Shown here piece by piece: positions 8,247 through 17,407 of a stretch of DNA of 64,000 nt. Below the pieces are notes generated by a model, which did not search any database, was not told the origin of the DNA, and was given only the letters and a program-made list of their open reading frames with translations. The translations under genes and the position numbers were made by a program. The DNA lies in the NCBI RefSeq assembly GCF_000279145.1, contig NC_018178.1, positions 2,152,001 to 2,216,000 of the forward strand. Reading direction: 5' to 3'. Origin of the DNA: Melioribacter roseus P3M-2. GTDB lineage: Bacteria > Bacteroidota > Ignavibacteria > Ignavibacteriales > Melioribacteraceae. Each line of letters opens with the position of its first letter. Position 1 is the stretch's first letter.

Positions 8247-9671
8247 ATGAAAAACGAACGCGATTTACTTATTGAAGAAGCCGAAAAACTCCGTTGGGAA
8301 ATCGGAGAAAATTTACACGACTCGCTCCTGGAAAGCATCTATAAAAGCGCTGAAGAAATTAGCGGCAAAGTTGTAACCAGAAACGATACGGGCAAATTAT
8401 CCCAAAAGAATATCGACCGGTTAATCGATAAGATTGTTACGAACAAATGGACCGGATTTCCAATCATGTTCATACTGCTGGCTCTCGTTTTTTGGTTGAC
8501 AATTGTCGGCGCAAATTATCCTTCTTCTTTTTTGGCGACTATTCTGGTGGATACTCTGCATCCGGTCATCAGAGATTTTTTCGTTTCGATCTCTTCGCCC
8601 CAATGGCTCACAGGAACTTTGATCGACGGCGGATACCTGGCGGTTGCCTGGGTGGTAAGCGTTATGCTGCCTCCGATGGCAATCTTTTTTCCTTTATTTA
8701 CTTTTCTGGAAGATTTTGGGTATCTGCCGCGCGTGGCGTTTAATATGGACGGAATTTATAAGCGAGTGGGAGCTCACGGAAAACAAGCTTTAACAATGAG
8801 TATGGGATTCGGCTGCAATGCCGCGGGCGTTATTGCCGCGCGTATTATCGACAGTCCTCGCGAAAGATTGATAGCAATTATTACCAACAATTTTTCGCTT
8901 TGCAACGGGCGGTGGCCTACGCAGATTTTGATTGCATCGATTTTTATAGGGAGTCTTGCGCCCCCGTATTTAGCAGGAATAGCTTCTGCCGGCGCCGTCG
9001 TCGGAATTGCAATTCTCGGAGTAGTCTTCAGCTTGATTGTATCCTGGGGTTTGACTCGTACGGTCTTAAAAGGCGAGCCCTCCGCTTTCAGTCTTGAATT
9101 ACCGCCATATCGTCCGCCGAGAATTCTTCAAATACTTTATACCTCCTTGATAGACCGTACTATATTTGTTTTATGGCGAGCTGTTGTATTTGCATTTCCT
9201 GCGGGAATAGTAATCTGGGCGGTGGCTAATATTAATGTGGAAGGCGTCAGCATTGCCGAACATTTTATTCATTGGGTCGACCCATATGCAATGTTTATAG
9301 GGTTGAACGGCGTTATAATACTTGCATATATAATTGCTATCCCCGCTAACGAAATCGTAATACCGACAATATTAATGCTGACCGTTTTGTCGTTGAAAGT
9401 AAGCGGAGTGGGCGCCGGCGCAGGCGTTATGTTCGAAATGGATAATCCTGCTGACGTAGCCGAACTATTGAAACTGGGCGGATGGACTGCTTTGACGGGG
9501 ATTAATTTAATGTTATTCAGTTTATTGCATAATCCATGTTCGACTACAATTTATACGATTTATAAGGAAACCAAGAGCGTTAAATGGACGGCTGTTGCCA
9601 CATTGCTGCCGATAGCTATGGGAATATTGGTTTGCTATGCCACGGCGCAGTTGTGGTATCTCTTTGCCTGA
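8247..9671 (+). CDS. feoB: FeoB permease domain (split ferrous iron transporter, part 2)
   Basis: 474 residues carrying the membrane part of FeoB: a cytoplasmic lead-in (1-65), then about eight membrane helices with two Gate domains. Family motifs include [25 protein letters not shown] and the second-repeat region [17 protein letters not shown] ribosome site in the end of the upstream gene supports independent initiation at this ATG. It probably assembles with the separate GTPase to rebuild FeoB. Its stop codon abuts the stop of the convergent ppk gene with no spacer. Confidence 0.93.
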   Translation: MKNERDLLIEEAEKLRWEIGENLHDSLLESIYKSAEEISGKVVTRNDTGKLSQKNIDRLIDKIVTNKWTGFPIMFILLALVFWLTIVGANYPSSFLATILVDTLHPVIRDFFVSISSPQWLTGTLIDGGYLAVAWVVSVMLPPMAIFFPLFTFLEDFGYLPRVAFNMDGIYKRVGAHGKQALTMSMGFGCNAAGVIAARIIDSPRERLIAIITNNFSLCNGRWPTQILIASIFIGSLAPPYLAGIASAGAVVGIAILGVVFSLIVSWGLTRTVLKGEPSAFSLELPPYRPPRILQILYTSLIDRTIFVLWRAVVFAFPAGIVIWAVANINVEGVSIAEHFIHWVDPYAMFIGLNGVIILAYIIAIPANEIVIPTILMLTVLSLKVSGVGAGAGVMFEMDNPADVAELLKLGGWTALTGINLMLFSLLHNPCSTTIYTIYKETKSVKWTAVATLLPIAMGILVCYATAQLWYLFA

Positions 9672-11801
9672 TTACTTGTTCTTTGCCCTTATTGGTTTTT
9701 TATGTTTTTTGGATACGTATTTAATTAAATATTCCTGATGGTTTAATGGTTTTTCCGTATACACCGGATGATAGAACACATATTTGCCCGTTGGCAATAA
9801 TATTCTTGCTTTTTGATTGTCGCGCAGGCATGTTTTGAGAATTTCTTCTTTAATAAATTTCCGCAACTGTGGATTTTCTACAGGGAATGTAACTTCGACG
9901 CGTCTGTCGAGGTTCCTCTGCATTAAGTCGGCGCTGCTCAAATAGATTTCTTCCTGTCCGTTATTGTAGAAGTAATAGATTCTGCTGTGTTCCAAAAAGC
10001 GTCCTACGATGCTGACGACTCTAATATTTTCGCTCAAGCCGGGCGCTTGCGGTACCAGACAACAAATTCCTCTTACGATCAGATCTATTTTAACTCCCTG
10101 ATTGGAAGCTTCGTAGAGAGCGGCAATTATTACCGGATCGACCAATGAATTTAGCTTGAATATCAATCTGCCTTTGCCGCCCGATTTTACGTTCTGAATT
10201 TCACGGTTTATGAGTTCCAGAAATGTTTGCCTTTTGTTTACCGGAGCGACGGACAACTTCCTGTACTTTTTTTGCTCCGAATATCCGGTGAGATAGTTGA
10301 AAATTTCCGAAACGTCTGCGCATATTTCTTCGTCGGCTGTAAAGAGCCCCAAGTCGGTGTACAATTTAGCGGTCGAAGTATTGTAATTTCCCGTGCTCAG
10401 ATGCACATAGCGTTTTACGCCGTCGAGTTCTTTGCGAACCACCAGAGTCATTTTAGCGTGCGTTTTCAGACCGACCAGACCGTAAACAACGTGCACGCCC
10501 GCTTTTTCGAGTTCCCGCGCCCAGTAGATATTATTCTCTTCGTCGAAACGCGCTTTGAGTTCAACCAATACAGCCACCTGCTTTTTACTCTCGGCGGCTT
10601 CAATCAAATATTTTACGATAGGAGAATTTTGCCCAATTCTGTAAAGAGTTTGTTTGATTGCAAGTACGTCGGGGTCCCTCGAAGCTTCTTTAATAAAATC
10701 CACAACGGGCGTAAACGATTCGTACGGGTGATGAAGAAGGATATCTCTTTTTGAAATCATCGAAAAAATATTTTCTTCTTCTTCAATATTTAATGAAGGC
10801 ACGGGATAAAACGGTTTGTCCTTAAGATGCGGAAGGGAAAGGTCGTACAATATCATCACGTCTGCAAGCCCCAGATTCCCGTCGATTATATGAACGTCGT
10901 TGCGTGTGATTTCAAGATTTTCCACAAGCGTATCGAGCATATAATCCGGCATGTTGCTTTCCACTTCCAACCTTACTACCGAACCGAATTTCCTGAGGCG
11001 AATATTTTCTTCGATCAATTGTAACAAATCGTCCGCCTCGTCTTCCTGAATTTCCAGATCTGTATTCCTTGTAATTCTGAACCGATATGCCTCAACGGCG
11101 TCGAGTCCAGGGAAAAGCATGTTCAGGTTGGATTTAATAAGGTCTCCAATCCATACGTATTTAATACTATTGCTTTGCTGTGAAGAAGAATTTTTGTCAA
11201 TTATATGGTCTATTCTCAGGAGTCGCGGCAAAATGCTCGGTATTTTAACTCTGGCAAAATGTTTCTCGCCGTTCGGTTTCTTTACGAGAATGGCAAAGCT
11301 GAGACTTAAATTGGAGATATACGGAAAAGGTCTTCCGGGGTCGAATGCCAGCGGAGTAAGCACTGGATAGATTTCTTTCAGAAAATATTGATTGAGCCCT
11401 TTTTTTTCTTCTTCAGACAATTCGTTTATGTCGCAAATAAAAATGTTGTTTTTTCTCAGTTCGGGAAGTACGATAGTATGCCAATAATCGTATATTTGTT
11501 TGACCATCGGCTGGACAGTCTCTTCGATTTTTGCCAGTTGATCAATCGGCGTAAGACCGTCTATCGAGGTTTCGAAAACTTTTGCCCTGATCTGTTCTTT
11601 CAAACCGGAAACACGAATCATATAAAATTCGTCGAGATTCGAAAAGAAAATGGAGATAAACTTTACTCTTTCGAGCAGAGGCAAATTCGGATTGGTAGCT
11701 TCTTCGAGCACTCGCCTGTTGAATTCCAACCAGCTCAGTTCCCGGTTGAAAAAATTTTCGCTCTTGAAGTATTTCTTTATATATTCTTTTGTAAGCTTCA
11801 T
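9672..11801 (-). CDS. ppk1: Polyphosphate kinase 1
   Basis: Reversibly polymerises the gamma-phosphate of ATP into polyphosphate through a phospho-histidine. 709 residues, the usual length. All PPK1 parts are present: the N-terminal domain (FFNRELSWLEFNRRVLEEA), the head domain and two phospholipase-D-like C-terminal domains. H448 in GLKTHAK corresponds to E. coli H435, and H467 in VHLSTGNYN to H454, with identical spacing. It lies 11 bases downstream of the dCMP deaminase gene and probably shares its transcript. No ppx exopolyphosphatase gene is adjacent. Confidence 0.96.
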   Translation of the reverse strand: MKLTKEYIKKYFKSENFFNRELSWLEFNRRVLEEATNPNLPLLERVKFISIFFSNLDEFYMIRVSGLKEQIRAKVFETSIDGLTPIDQLAKIEETVQPMVKQIYDYWHTIVLPELRKNNIFICDINELSEEEKKGLNQYFLKEIYPVLTPLAFDPGRPFPYISNLSLSFAILVKKPNGEKHFARVKIPSILPRLLRIDHIIDKNSSSQQSNSIKYVWIGDLIKSNLNMLFPGLDAVEAYRFRITRNTDLEIQEDEADDLLQLIEENIRLRKFGSVVRLEVESNMPDYMLDTLVENLEITRNDVHIIDGNLGLADVMILYDLSLPHLKDKPFYPVPSLNIEEEENIFSMISKRDILLHHPYESFTPVVDFIKEASRDPDVLAIKQTLYRIGQNSPIVKYLIEAAESKKQVAVLVELKARFDEENNIYWARELEKAGVHVVYGLVGLKTHAKMTLVVRKELDGVKRYVHLSTGNYNTSTAKLYTDLGLFTADEEICADVSEIFNYLTGYSEQKKYRKLSVAPVNKRQTFLELINREIQNVKSGGKGRLIFKLNSLVDPVIIAALYEASNQGVKIDLIVRGICCLVPQAPGLSENIRVVSIVGRFLEHSRIYYFYNNGQEEIYLSSADLMQRNLDRRVEVTFPVENPQLRKFIKEEILKTCLRDNQKARILLPTGKYVFYHPVYTEKPLNHQEYLIKYVSKKHKKPIRAKNK

Positions 11802-11812
11802 GTCTCAACTTT

Positions 11813-12301
11813 TTATTTTTTAACGGAAGTATAATTTTCGATGTCGTATTTAATAATTTTTTCGGGCATCGGCAATCTTTTCAATTCGACTTTCGCGCGT
11901 CTGAAAAATTCCTCTGCAAGAGTATCGTGATAATCCGAGAAAATTACAACTTCTTTTATTCCCGCCGTAATTAGCGCTTTGGCGCAATTAGTGCACGGCA
12001 TATTCGTTACATAAGCGGTAGCGCCCTGCGTGCTTATACCGTGAGAAGAGCACTGCAAAAGAGCGTTCATTTCGGCGTGAATGGTTCTTACGCAGTGATT
12101 GTCGATAACCATACAACCGACGTCTTCGCAATGGTCGTCGCCGGGGATTGAGCCGTTGTATCCCGTCGATAAAATTTGTTTGTCTTTAACCAACACGCAC
12201 CCGCAATGCATTCTCGGGCAGGTGGCCCTTTCCGAAACAAGCATTGCAACTTTCAAAAAGTATTCGTCCCACGAAGGACGCCTTCCGTGATTGCTGCCCA
12301 T
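11813..12301 (-). CDS. Deoxycytidylate (dCMP) deaminase, ComEB-like
   Basis: Zinc-dependent deaminase that turns dCMP into dUMP, feeding thymidylate synthesis. 162 residues, near the usual length of ComEB proteins. The active site is visible: H75 and E77 in HAEMN and C103/C106 in MPCTNC. Additional Cys and His residues around 28-70 (CPRMHCGC, DDHCEDVGC) match the second zinc site of the dCMP deaminase branch. First gene of a short minus-strand unit with ppk1. Confidence 0.92.
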   Translation of the reverse strand: MGSNHGRRPSWDEYFLKVAMLVSERATCPRMHCGCVLVKDKQILSTGYNGSIPGDDHCEDVGCMVIDNHCVRTIHAEMNALLQCSSHGISTQGATAYVTNMPCTNCAKALITAGIKEVVIFSDYHDTLAEEFFRRAKVELKRLPMPEKIIKYDIENYTSVKK

Positions 12302-12352
12302 ATTTAATTCCGTAAGATGAATAATGAAATGACAAATTTAACCAAATTCTGT

Positions 12353-12394
12353 TTAAAAAAAACACTGCTATGGTGGAGGGCGACACCATAGCAG
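12353..12394 (-). terminator. Strong Rho-independent terminator (minus strand)
   Basis: Perfect 11-base stem CTGCTATGGTG / CACCATAGCAG with an 8-base loop, followed on the minus strand by TG and an eight-T run. It lies about 190 bases after the histidine kinase stop, which is unusually far. It may therefore end either that transcript or a small RNA from 12395-12584. Confidence 0.8.
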
Positions 12395-12454
12395 CGAGGT
12401 TAGTTTTTAGGAGGGTTGTGTAAGTTATGTGTACTTGCTTAATATACATCAATG

Positions 12455-12479
12455 AGCGTGCCAAATGAAAGGTCACGCT
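12455..12479. repeat. Imperfect hairpin AGCGTGCC / GGTCACGCT
   Basis: Stem with one bulged base around an AAATGAAA loop, without an adjacent T tract. It lies between the terminator and the histidine kinase stop and is probably an RNA structure instead of a terminator. Confidence 0.5.
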
Positions 12480-12584
12480 AAAGTGTAAAATCCTATTCTT
12501 AGTCCGAATATTTTTCAAAAGTTATAAAAAGTCGTAATATTTTTTCTTAGGAATGAAAGCGCTATAATATATGATAAAAAAAGA

Positions 12585-13799
12585 TTAAATAGTTCTTTTT
12601 AGAATTATTCTGAAGGTTGTGCCTTTGTTTATAACCGACTCTTTGACGAATATCTTACCGTCGTGATAATTTTCGATAATTCTCTTCGAAAGACTCAATC
12701 CCAAGCCCCATCCTCTTTTTTTGGTAGAATATCCCGGTTTGAAGACTTCTTTTTTGTTGCCGGGTTCAATGCCTTTGCCGCTGTCTTTAATATCGATAAT
12801 CAGGGAACCGTTTTTTTGTTTGATATTGAATTCGATAATTCCGTTTTGGCTTTCAATGGCGTCGAGCGCGTTTTTTATCAAATTTTCGATTACCCATTCG
12901 AATAATTCTTTATTGAGGAGAGCTTTTAAGGACGGGTCGCCCTTTACCGATAAATTTATATTTTTCCCGATTTGAGGAAGGCGTCTTTCGAAATAACGAA
13001 TTACACTTTCAATTATTTCGTAAGGCGATTCAACTTTTAACTCGGGTTTGGAGCCGATTTTCGAAAAACGCATTGTAATTTTGTTAAGGCGTTCGAGGTC
13101 GTTCGAAATTTCGTCGGCTATGTCGAGAACTTTATCGGGATTGTCGTAATTGATTCTGAGAATCTCATTCCAACCCATAAGGCTTGAAATCGGGGTTCCG
13201 AGTTGATGCGCAGTTTCTTTCGACATGCCCACCCAAATGCTGCTCTGTTCGTTCTTGCGTATGAAGTTGAATCCGGTGTAAGCAATCAGTATAAAGACGA
13301 GGGCAAAGAGAATTTGAAGATACGGGTAGAAACGCAATTTACGAACAACGTCCGAATCTCCGTAATAGATCAACTGAATGACGGTGCCGTCGGGGGCTTT
13401 TATTTCGATAGGAGGGTGTTCGCTTTCGAGTTCTTTTAATTTTTCAGAGAGGAGTTCGAGCAATTTTTCTTTCGGAATATCGGGTTCGAAGTAGATGTTT
13501 TTGTATCCGATGCCGGCTTCAGTGGAAACGATCTTCCCATTGGCGTCCGTTAGAATCAGAGGAAAATCGATTCTTTGTATCAAATTCTGGAATATAAACG
13601 TGATGTCGCTTCCGGATTCGTCCGGTCGGGCGATATATTCGAGGCTGTTCGCATATAACTGAATTATCTCTTTCTCGCGTTCCTGTAATTTATTGACCAG
13701 ATGCTGTGTATAATACCATGTGCCGAGCGCAATTAAAGAGCCGATAAAGAGGAGAGCAAACTTTATTTTTACGGTAGTGGAATTTCCAAATTTATTCAT
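12585..13799 (-). CDS. Membrane sensor histidine kinase
   Basis: 404 residues: transmembrane helix at about 12-30, a roughly 120-residue extracytoplasmic sensor, and a second helix near 155-172. The kinase core follows, with an H-box (SKETAHQLGTPISSLMGW), N-box (VIENLIKNALDAI), G1 (DSGKGIEPG) and G2 (GWGLGLSLSKRII). It should autophosphorylate the H-box histidine and pass the phosphate to an unknown regulator; no response regulator gene lies nearby. It follows purA by 27 bases. Its GGAAGA ribosome site forms one arm of a 6-base hairpin (13805-13822), which may dampen translation. Confidence 0.93.
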   Translation of the reverse strand: MNKFGNSTTVKIKFALLFIGSLIALGTWYYTQHLVNKLQEREKEIIQLYANSLEYIARPDESGSDITFIFQNLIQRIDFPLILTDANGKIVSTEAGIGYKNIYFEPDIPKEKLLELLSEKLKELESEHPPIEIKAPDGTVIQLIYYGDSDVVRKLRFYPYLQILFALVFILIAYTGFNFIRKNEQSSIWVGMSKETAHQLGTPISSLMGWNEILRINYDNPDKVLDIADEISNDLERLNKITMRFSKIGSKPELKVESPYEIIESVIRYFERRLPQIGKNINLSVKGDPSLKALLNKELFEWVIENLIKNALDAIESQNGIIEFNIKQKNGSLIIDIKDSGKGIEPGNKKEVFKPGYSTKKRGWGLGLSLSKRIIENYHDGKIFVKESVINKGTTFRIILKRTI

Positions 13800-13804
13800 A
13801 AAGT

Positions 13805-13822
13805 TCTTCCGTAATTGGAAGA
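13805..13822 (-). promoter_or_regulatory. Small hairpin covering the histidine kinase ribosome site
   Basis: TCTTCC pairs with GGAAGA around a six-base loop between purA and the kinase gene. The GGAAGA arm is the only Shine-Dalgarno candidate for the kinase. A stem this short may form by chance. Confidence 0.3.
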
Positions 13823-13826
13823 GAAA

Positions 13827-15110
<1,284 letters not shown>

Positions 15111-15192
15111 TTATAAAAAGGTGGGTAAACCACAAAATATTTTCTTTCCCCTACCCCGGGGAGTAAAAAATAAAGACTGTATAAGAAAATTA

Positions 15193-15534
15193 TTATTCGG
15201 AAAAACTTTTTACGGCTTCTTCTACCGATGGATAATGCTCGAATATTGTAATCAATTTGGTGATTACCAGCAGACTTTCGATTTTATCTGTAGCGTTGGC
15301 AAGTTTAAAATTGCCGCCGCCGTTTTTCATCGTAGTGTATCCGCTGATTAGCATACCGAGTCCGGAACTGTTCATAAATTTACAACCCGAAAGGTCGACA
15401 ACTACATTTTTCTTGCCTTCCTCAAGGAGTTTGTGCAACAAGTCGCTGAATTCCTGGGCTTCAGGACCGCCCATAACGTTGCCTTTTAACTCGATTACTA
15501 CAGCGCCGTATTTTTCATATGTTTTGATTTTCAT
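15193..15534 (-). CDS. STAS-domain anti-sigma factor antagonist
   Basis: 113 residues, a single STAS domain of the SpoIIAA/RsbV type. The phosphorylatable serine lies in CKFMNSSGLGMLISGY. In its unphosphorylated form such a protein binds an RsbW-like kinase and releases that kinase's target. The gene is transcribed away from the ECF sigma/partner-switching operon starting 156 bases away. A second STAS gene lies inside that operon at 19452. A clear AAGGAGA ribosome site precedes the start. Confidence 0.92.
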   Translation of the reverse strand: MKIKTYEKYGAVVIELKGNVMGGPEAQEFSDLLHKLLEEGKKNVVVDLSGCKFMNSSGLGMLISGYTTMKNGGGNFKLANATDKIESLLVITKLITIFEHYPSVEEAVKSFSE

Positions 15535-15657
15535 GGGTTCTCCTTAAATTTTTCGCTGCCTTTGTTCTTCGGCTTGCAGTTTATTCACTATTAATAATTA
15601 TATTAGTAACTAAATTATTGAATACTATTGTAAAAATAAAGAAATATTTCCTCAAGA

Positions 15658-15682
15658 GGAACATTAATTTTTTTTGAACGTC
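15658..15682 (+). promoter_or_regulatory. ECF-type promoter motif before the sigma factor gene
   Basis: GGAAC at 15658-15662, a 16-base T-rich spacer and CGTC at 15679-15682 followed by TAAAA. This matches the general GGAAC-N16/17-CGTC form of ECF-dependent, often autoregulated, promoters. The -10 ends only 7 bases before the annotated ATG, so the transcript would be essentially leaderless, consistent with no Shine-Dalgarno there. Motif evidence only. Confidence 0.4.
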
Positions 15683-15689
15683 TAAAACT

Positions 15690-16277
15690 ATGACTTTGCT
15701 TAATAATAATGAAGAAAAGAATGACAATCTGCGCGATGAAGACTTTGAGCTAATAGAAAAGTTTATTGAAGGCGACGAATCGGTGTTCAGAATTCTTGTT
15801 CTTAAGCATAAAGACAAAGTTAGAAATTTAGTGTTCCTTACTCTGGGCGACAATGACTTTGTTGACGATATTTCCCAGGACGTTTTTATAAGCGTTTATA
15901 ATAAATTAAAAGATTTCCGGTTCGAATCGAAATTTACAACCTGGATATATAGAATAACCGTCAACAAATGTCGCGACTATCTGAGGAAGAAAAAAGTGCG
16001 CAGTATTTTTTCGCCCCTTGGAGATACCGACCGTCAGTACGGCGTTAAATCTTTTTCCGAAAATATCGATTTACAGAAGATCGTCAGAAAAGCGATCGAA
16101 CGCTTGCCCGAAAACTTGAAGGTTCCGCTTATTCTGAGAGATATCGACGGATTCACTTATAAGGAAATTGCCGAACAACTTAATACGGAAGTCGGTACAA
16201 TTAAATCGAGAATATTCAGAGCGCGCGAAGCGCTGAAAGTTATTCTCGAACCATATTATAAAGAAATGAACGGATGA
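15690..16277 (+). CDS. ECF-family RNA polymerase sigma factor
   Basis: 195 residues. Region 2 spans roughly 25-95 (FVDDISQDVFISVYNKLKDF and the promoter-melting FTTWIYRITVNKCRDYLRKK), and region 4 spans 130-190 with the helix-turn-helix FTYKEIAEQLNTEVGTIKSRIFRAR. There is no region 1 or 3, as in other ECF sigmas. It overlaps the next gene by 4 bases and begins an operon of partner-switching proteins. An ECF-like promoter just upstream suggests autoregulation. The ATG has no ribosome site, so a slightly different start is possible. Confidence 0.93.
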   Translation: MTLLNNNEEKNDNLRDEDFELIEKFIEGDESVFRILVLKHKDKVRNLVFLTLGDNDFVDDISQDVFISVYNKLKDFRFESKFTTWIYRITVNKCRDYLRKKKVRSIFSPLGDTDRQYGVKSFSENIDLQKIVRKAIERLPENLKVPLILRDIDGFTYKEIAEQLNTEVGTIKSRIFRAREALKVILEPYYKEMNG

Positions 16278-17407
16278 TGAACGAACGTCTGATAGAAAAT
16301 ATTAAAAAATTCCTGCCCGTTTTGCCTATAATTTTACTTACAATTGTTCTTATGCTGGTCTTCAAATTCAACAAGGAAAATATAGACGTGTTTATCGAAG
16401 AAAGACAAAACGATATAATTTCTTTTTATGCTGGAAGTCTCAAGCCGCTCTTCTACAAAACCCAGATCAGCAACGAGGACATTTTCAACTTCGCTCTCTA
16501 TAAATACCTCCCGATTGATAAAGTTAATAACGAAGTCGTCTTAATATCCGACGATACCGCCAAGCGCGATGTAGTATATGAAATTAAAACTTTACCGGCC
16601 GAAGCTGATCAAAACCATTATAAGCAGTTTGTCGACTATCTGCAGTTAAATGCTGCTCAGCGACGTCAGGTCGATTCGTTGCTCGAATTTTATAAAAAAC
16701 AAATTTACTATTCGATTCTTACGGGCGACAATCAGACCCTGGCATTTAATTCGAGATTGGCTGACTTACAGAAAACGCTGCTGGCTGATCTGATCAATTT
16801 TGCCAGGAGAATCAATAAGAGCAAAATCGATATATTGCTTGCAAAGAACAGGAACATACCGCATGAGTGGGAATTCATCGACTTTGTGAAAACTACGCGA
16901 AAAGTAAGAGACGACAGATTTCTGTTTATAACTCCCGATACGGTCTTTTTCGCTAAAGGAAATATCGATACTCAGGCTTTGGACAATCAGTTTATGCATA
17001 CAGGAACTAAAGGGATACCCGCCGCAGGTAATATCAAATTCGAATTATTGAAAGATCATTCCGTATTCAATATCAAATTCGACTCCAGTAATTTTAAGGT
17101 AAGCATACCGTATTCGGACGATTACTACGAGGGAACAAAAGAATTCAGAGTCAAACTGGATAACCTTAATAAAGAATTGCAACGAATTCAAATTGATCTT
17201 CCAAAATTACTCGAAGCGGAAATTTCAGTAGAGAAAAAATTTAAGTACGACCAACATAATATCGACCCTTCGGAAATTATTAAAGCGACATTAAAAGCCG
17301 TTGGAGAAAAAGGCGAAGTCGACTGGGAAGAATTCGGAAGAAAAATCGACTCGATGGCGCGCAGTTATGCCGATTCGGTTTCCAAACAGAAAAAAGTGAA
17401 TCCATGA
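16274..17407 (+). CDS. Single-pass membrane protein of unknown function (possible anti-sigma factor)
   Basis: 377 residues that I do not recognise. The N-terminus is short and basic, with one transmembrane helix at about 13-31. The remaining 345 residues, presumably extracytoplasmic, are charged and helical; the LNAAQRRQVDSLLEFYKK region near 125-190 recalls the helical fold of Spy/CpxP-like proteins. Being translationally coupled directly downstream of an ECF sigma gene, it is a candidate membrane sensor or anti-sigma factor, although the cytoplasmic part is too short for a classical zinc anti-sigma domain. The gene overlaps the phosphatase gene by 4 bases. Confidence 0.75.
   Translation: MMNERLIENIKKFLPVLPIILLTIVLMLVFKFNKENIDVFIEERQNDIISFYAGSLKPLFYKTQISNEDIFNFALYKYLPIDKVNNEVVLISDDTAKRDVVYEIKTLPAEADQNHYKQFVDYLQLNAAQRRQVDSLLEFYKKQIYYSILTGDNQTLAFNSRLADLQKTLLADLINFARRINKSKIDILLAKNRNIPHEWEFIDFVKTTRKVRDDRFLFITPDTVFFAKGNIDTQALDNQFMHTGTKGIPAAGNIKFELLKDHSVFNIKFDSSNFKVSIPYSDDYYEGTKEFRVKLDNLNKELQRIQIDLPKLLEAEISVEKKFKYDQHNIDPSEIIKATLKAVGEKGEVDWEEFGRKIDSMARSYADSVSKQKKVNP

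Larger units (their letters stand above)
12302..12584. other. Structured intergenic stretch without a convincing gene
   Basis: 283 bases between the histidine kinase stop and the dCMP deaminase start. It holds two hairpins (12365-12394 and 12455-12479) and an AGGAGG followed by a 13-codon open frame on the plus strand starting at 12427. The plus-strand peptide, the position of the terminator and the second stem would fit a small RNA or a long 3' untranslated region, but I find no coding support. Confidence 0.5.

Noticed and set aside
10227-11834. Several long plus-strand open frames inside ppk1
   Set aside because: They are antisense shadows of a gene with full family motifs and show Phe/Arg-rich, low-quality translations.
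12186-12518. 110-codon open frame on the minus strand overlapping the dCMP deaminase start
   Set aside because: It runs through the terminator hairpin and into another frame of a well-supported gene; the composition is not protein-like.
15120-15192. CCCC/GGGG-rich stretch between purA and the STAS gene as a terminator
   Set aside because: The possible stems are only four to five bases, and no clear T run follows on the correct side.
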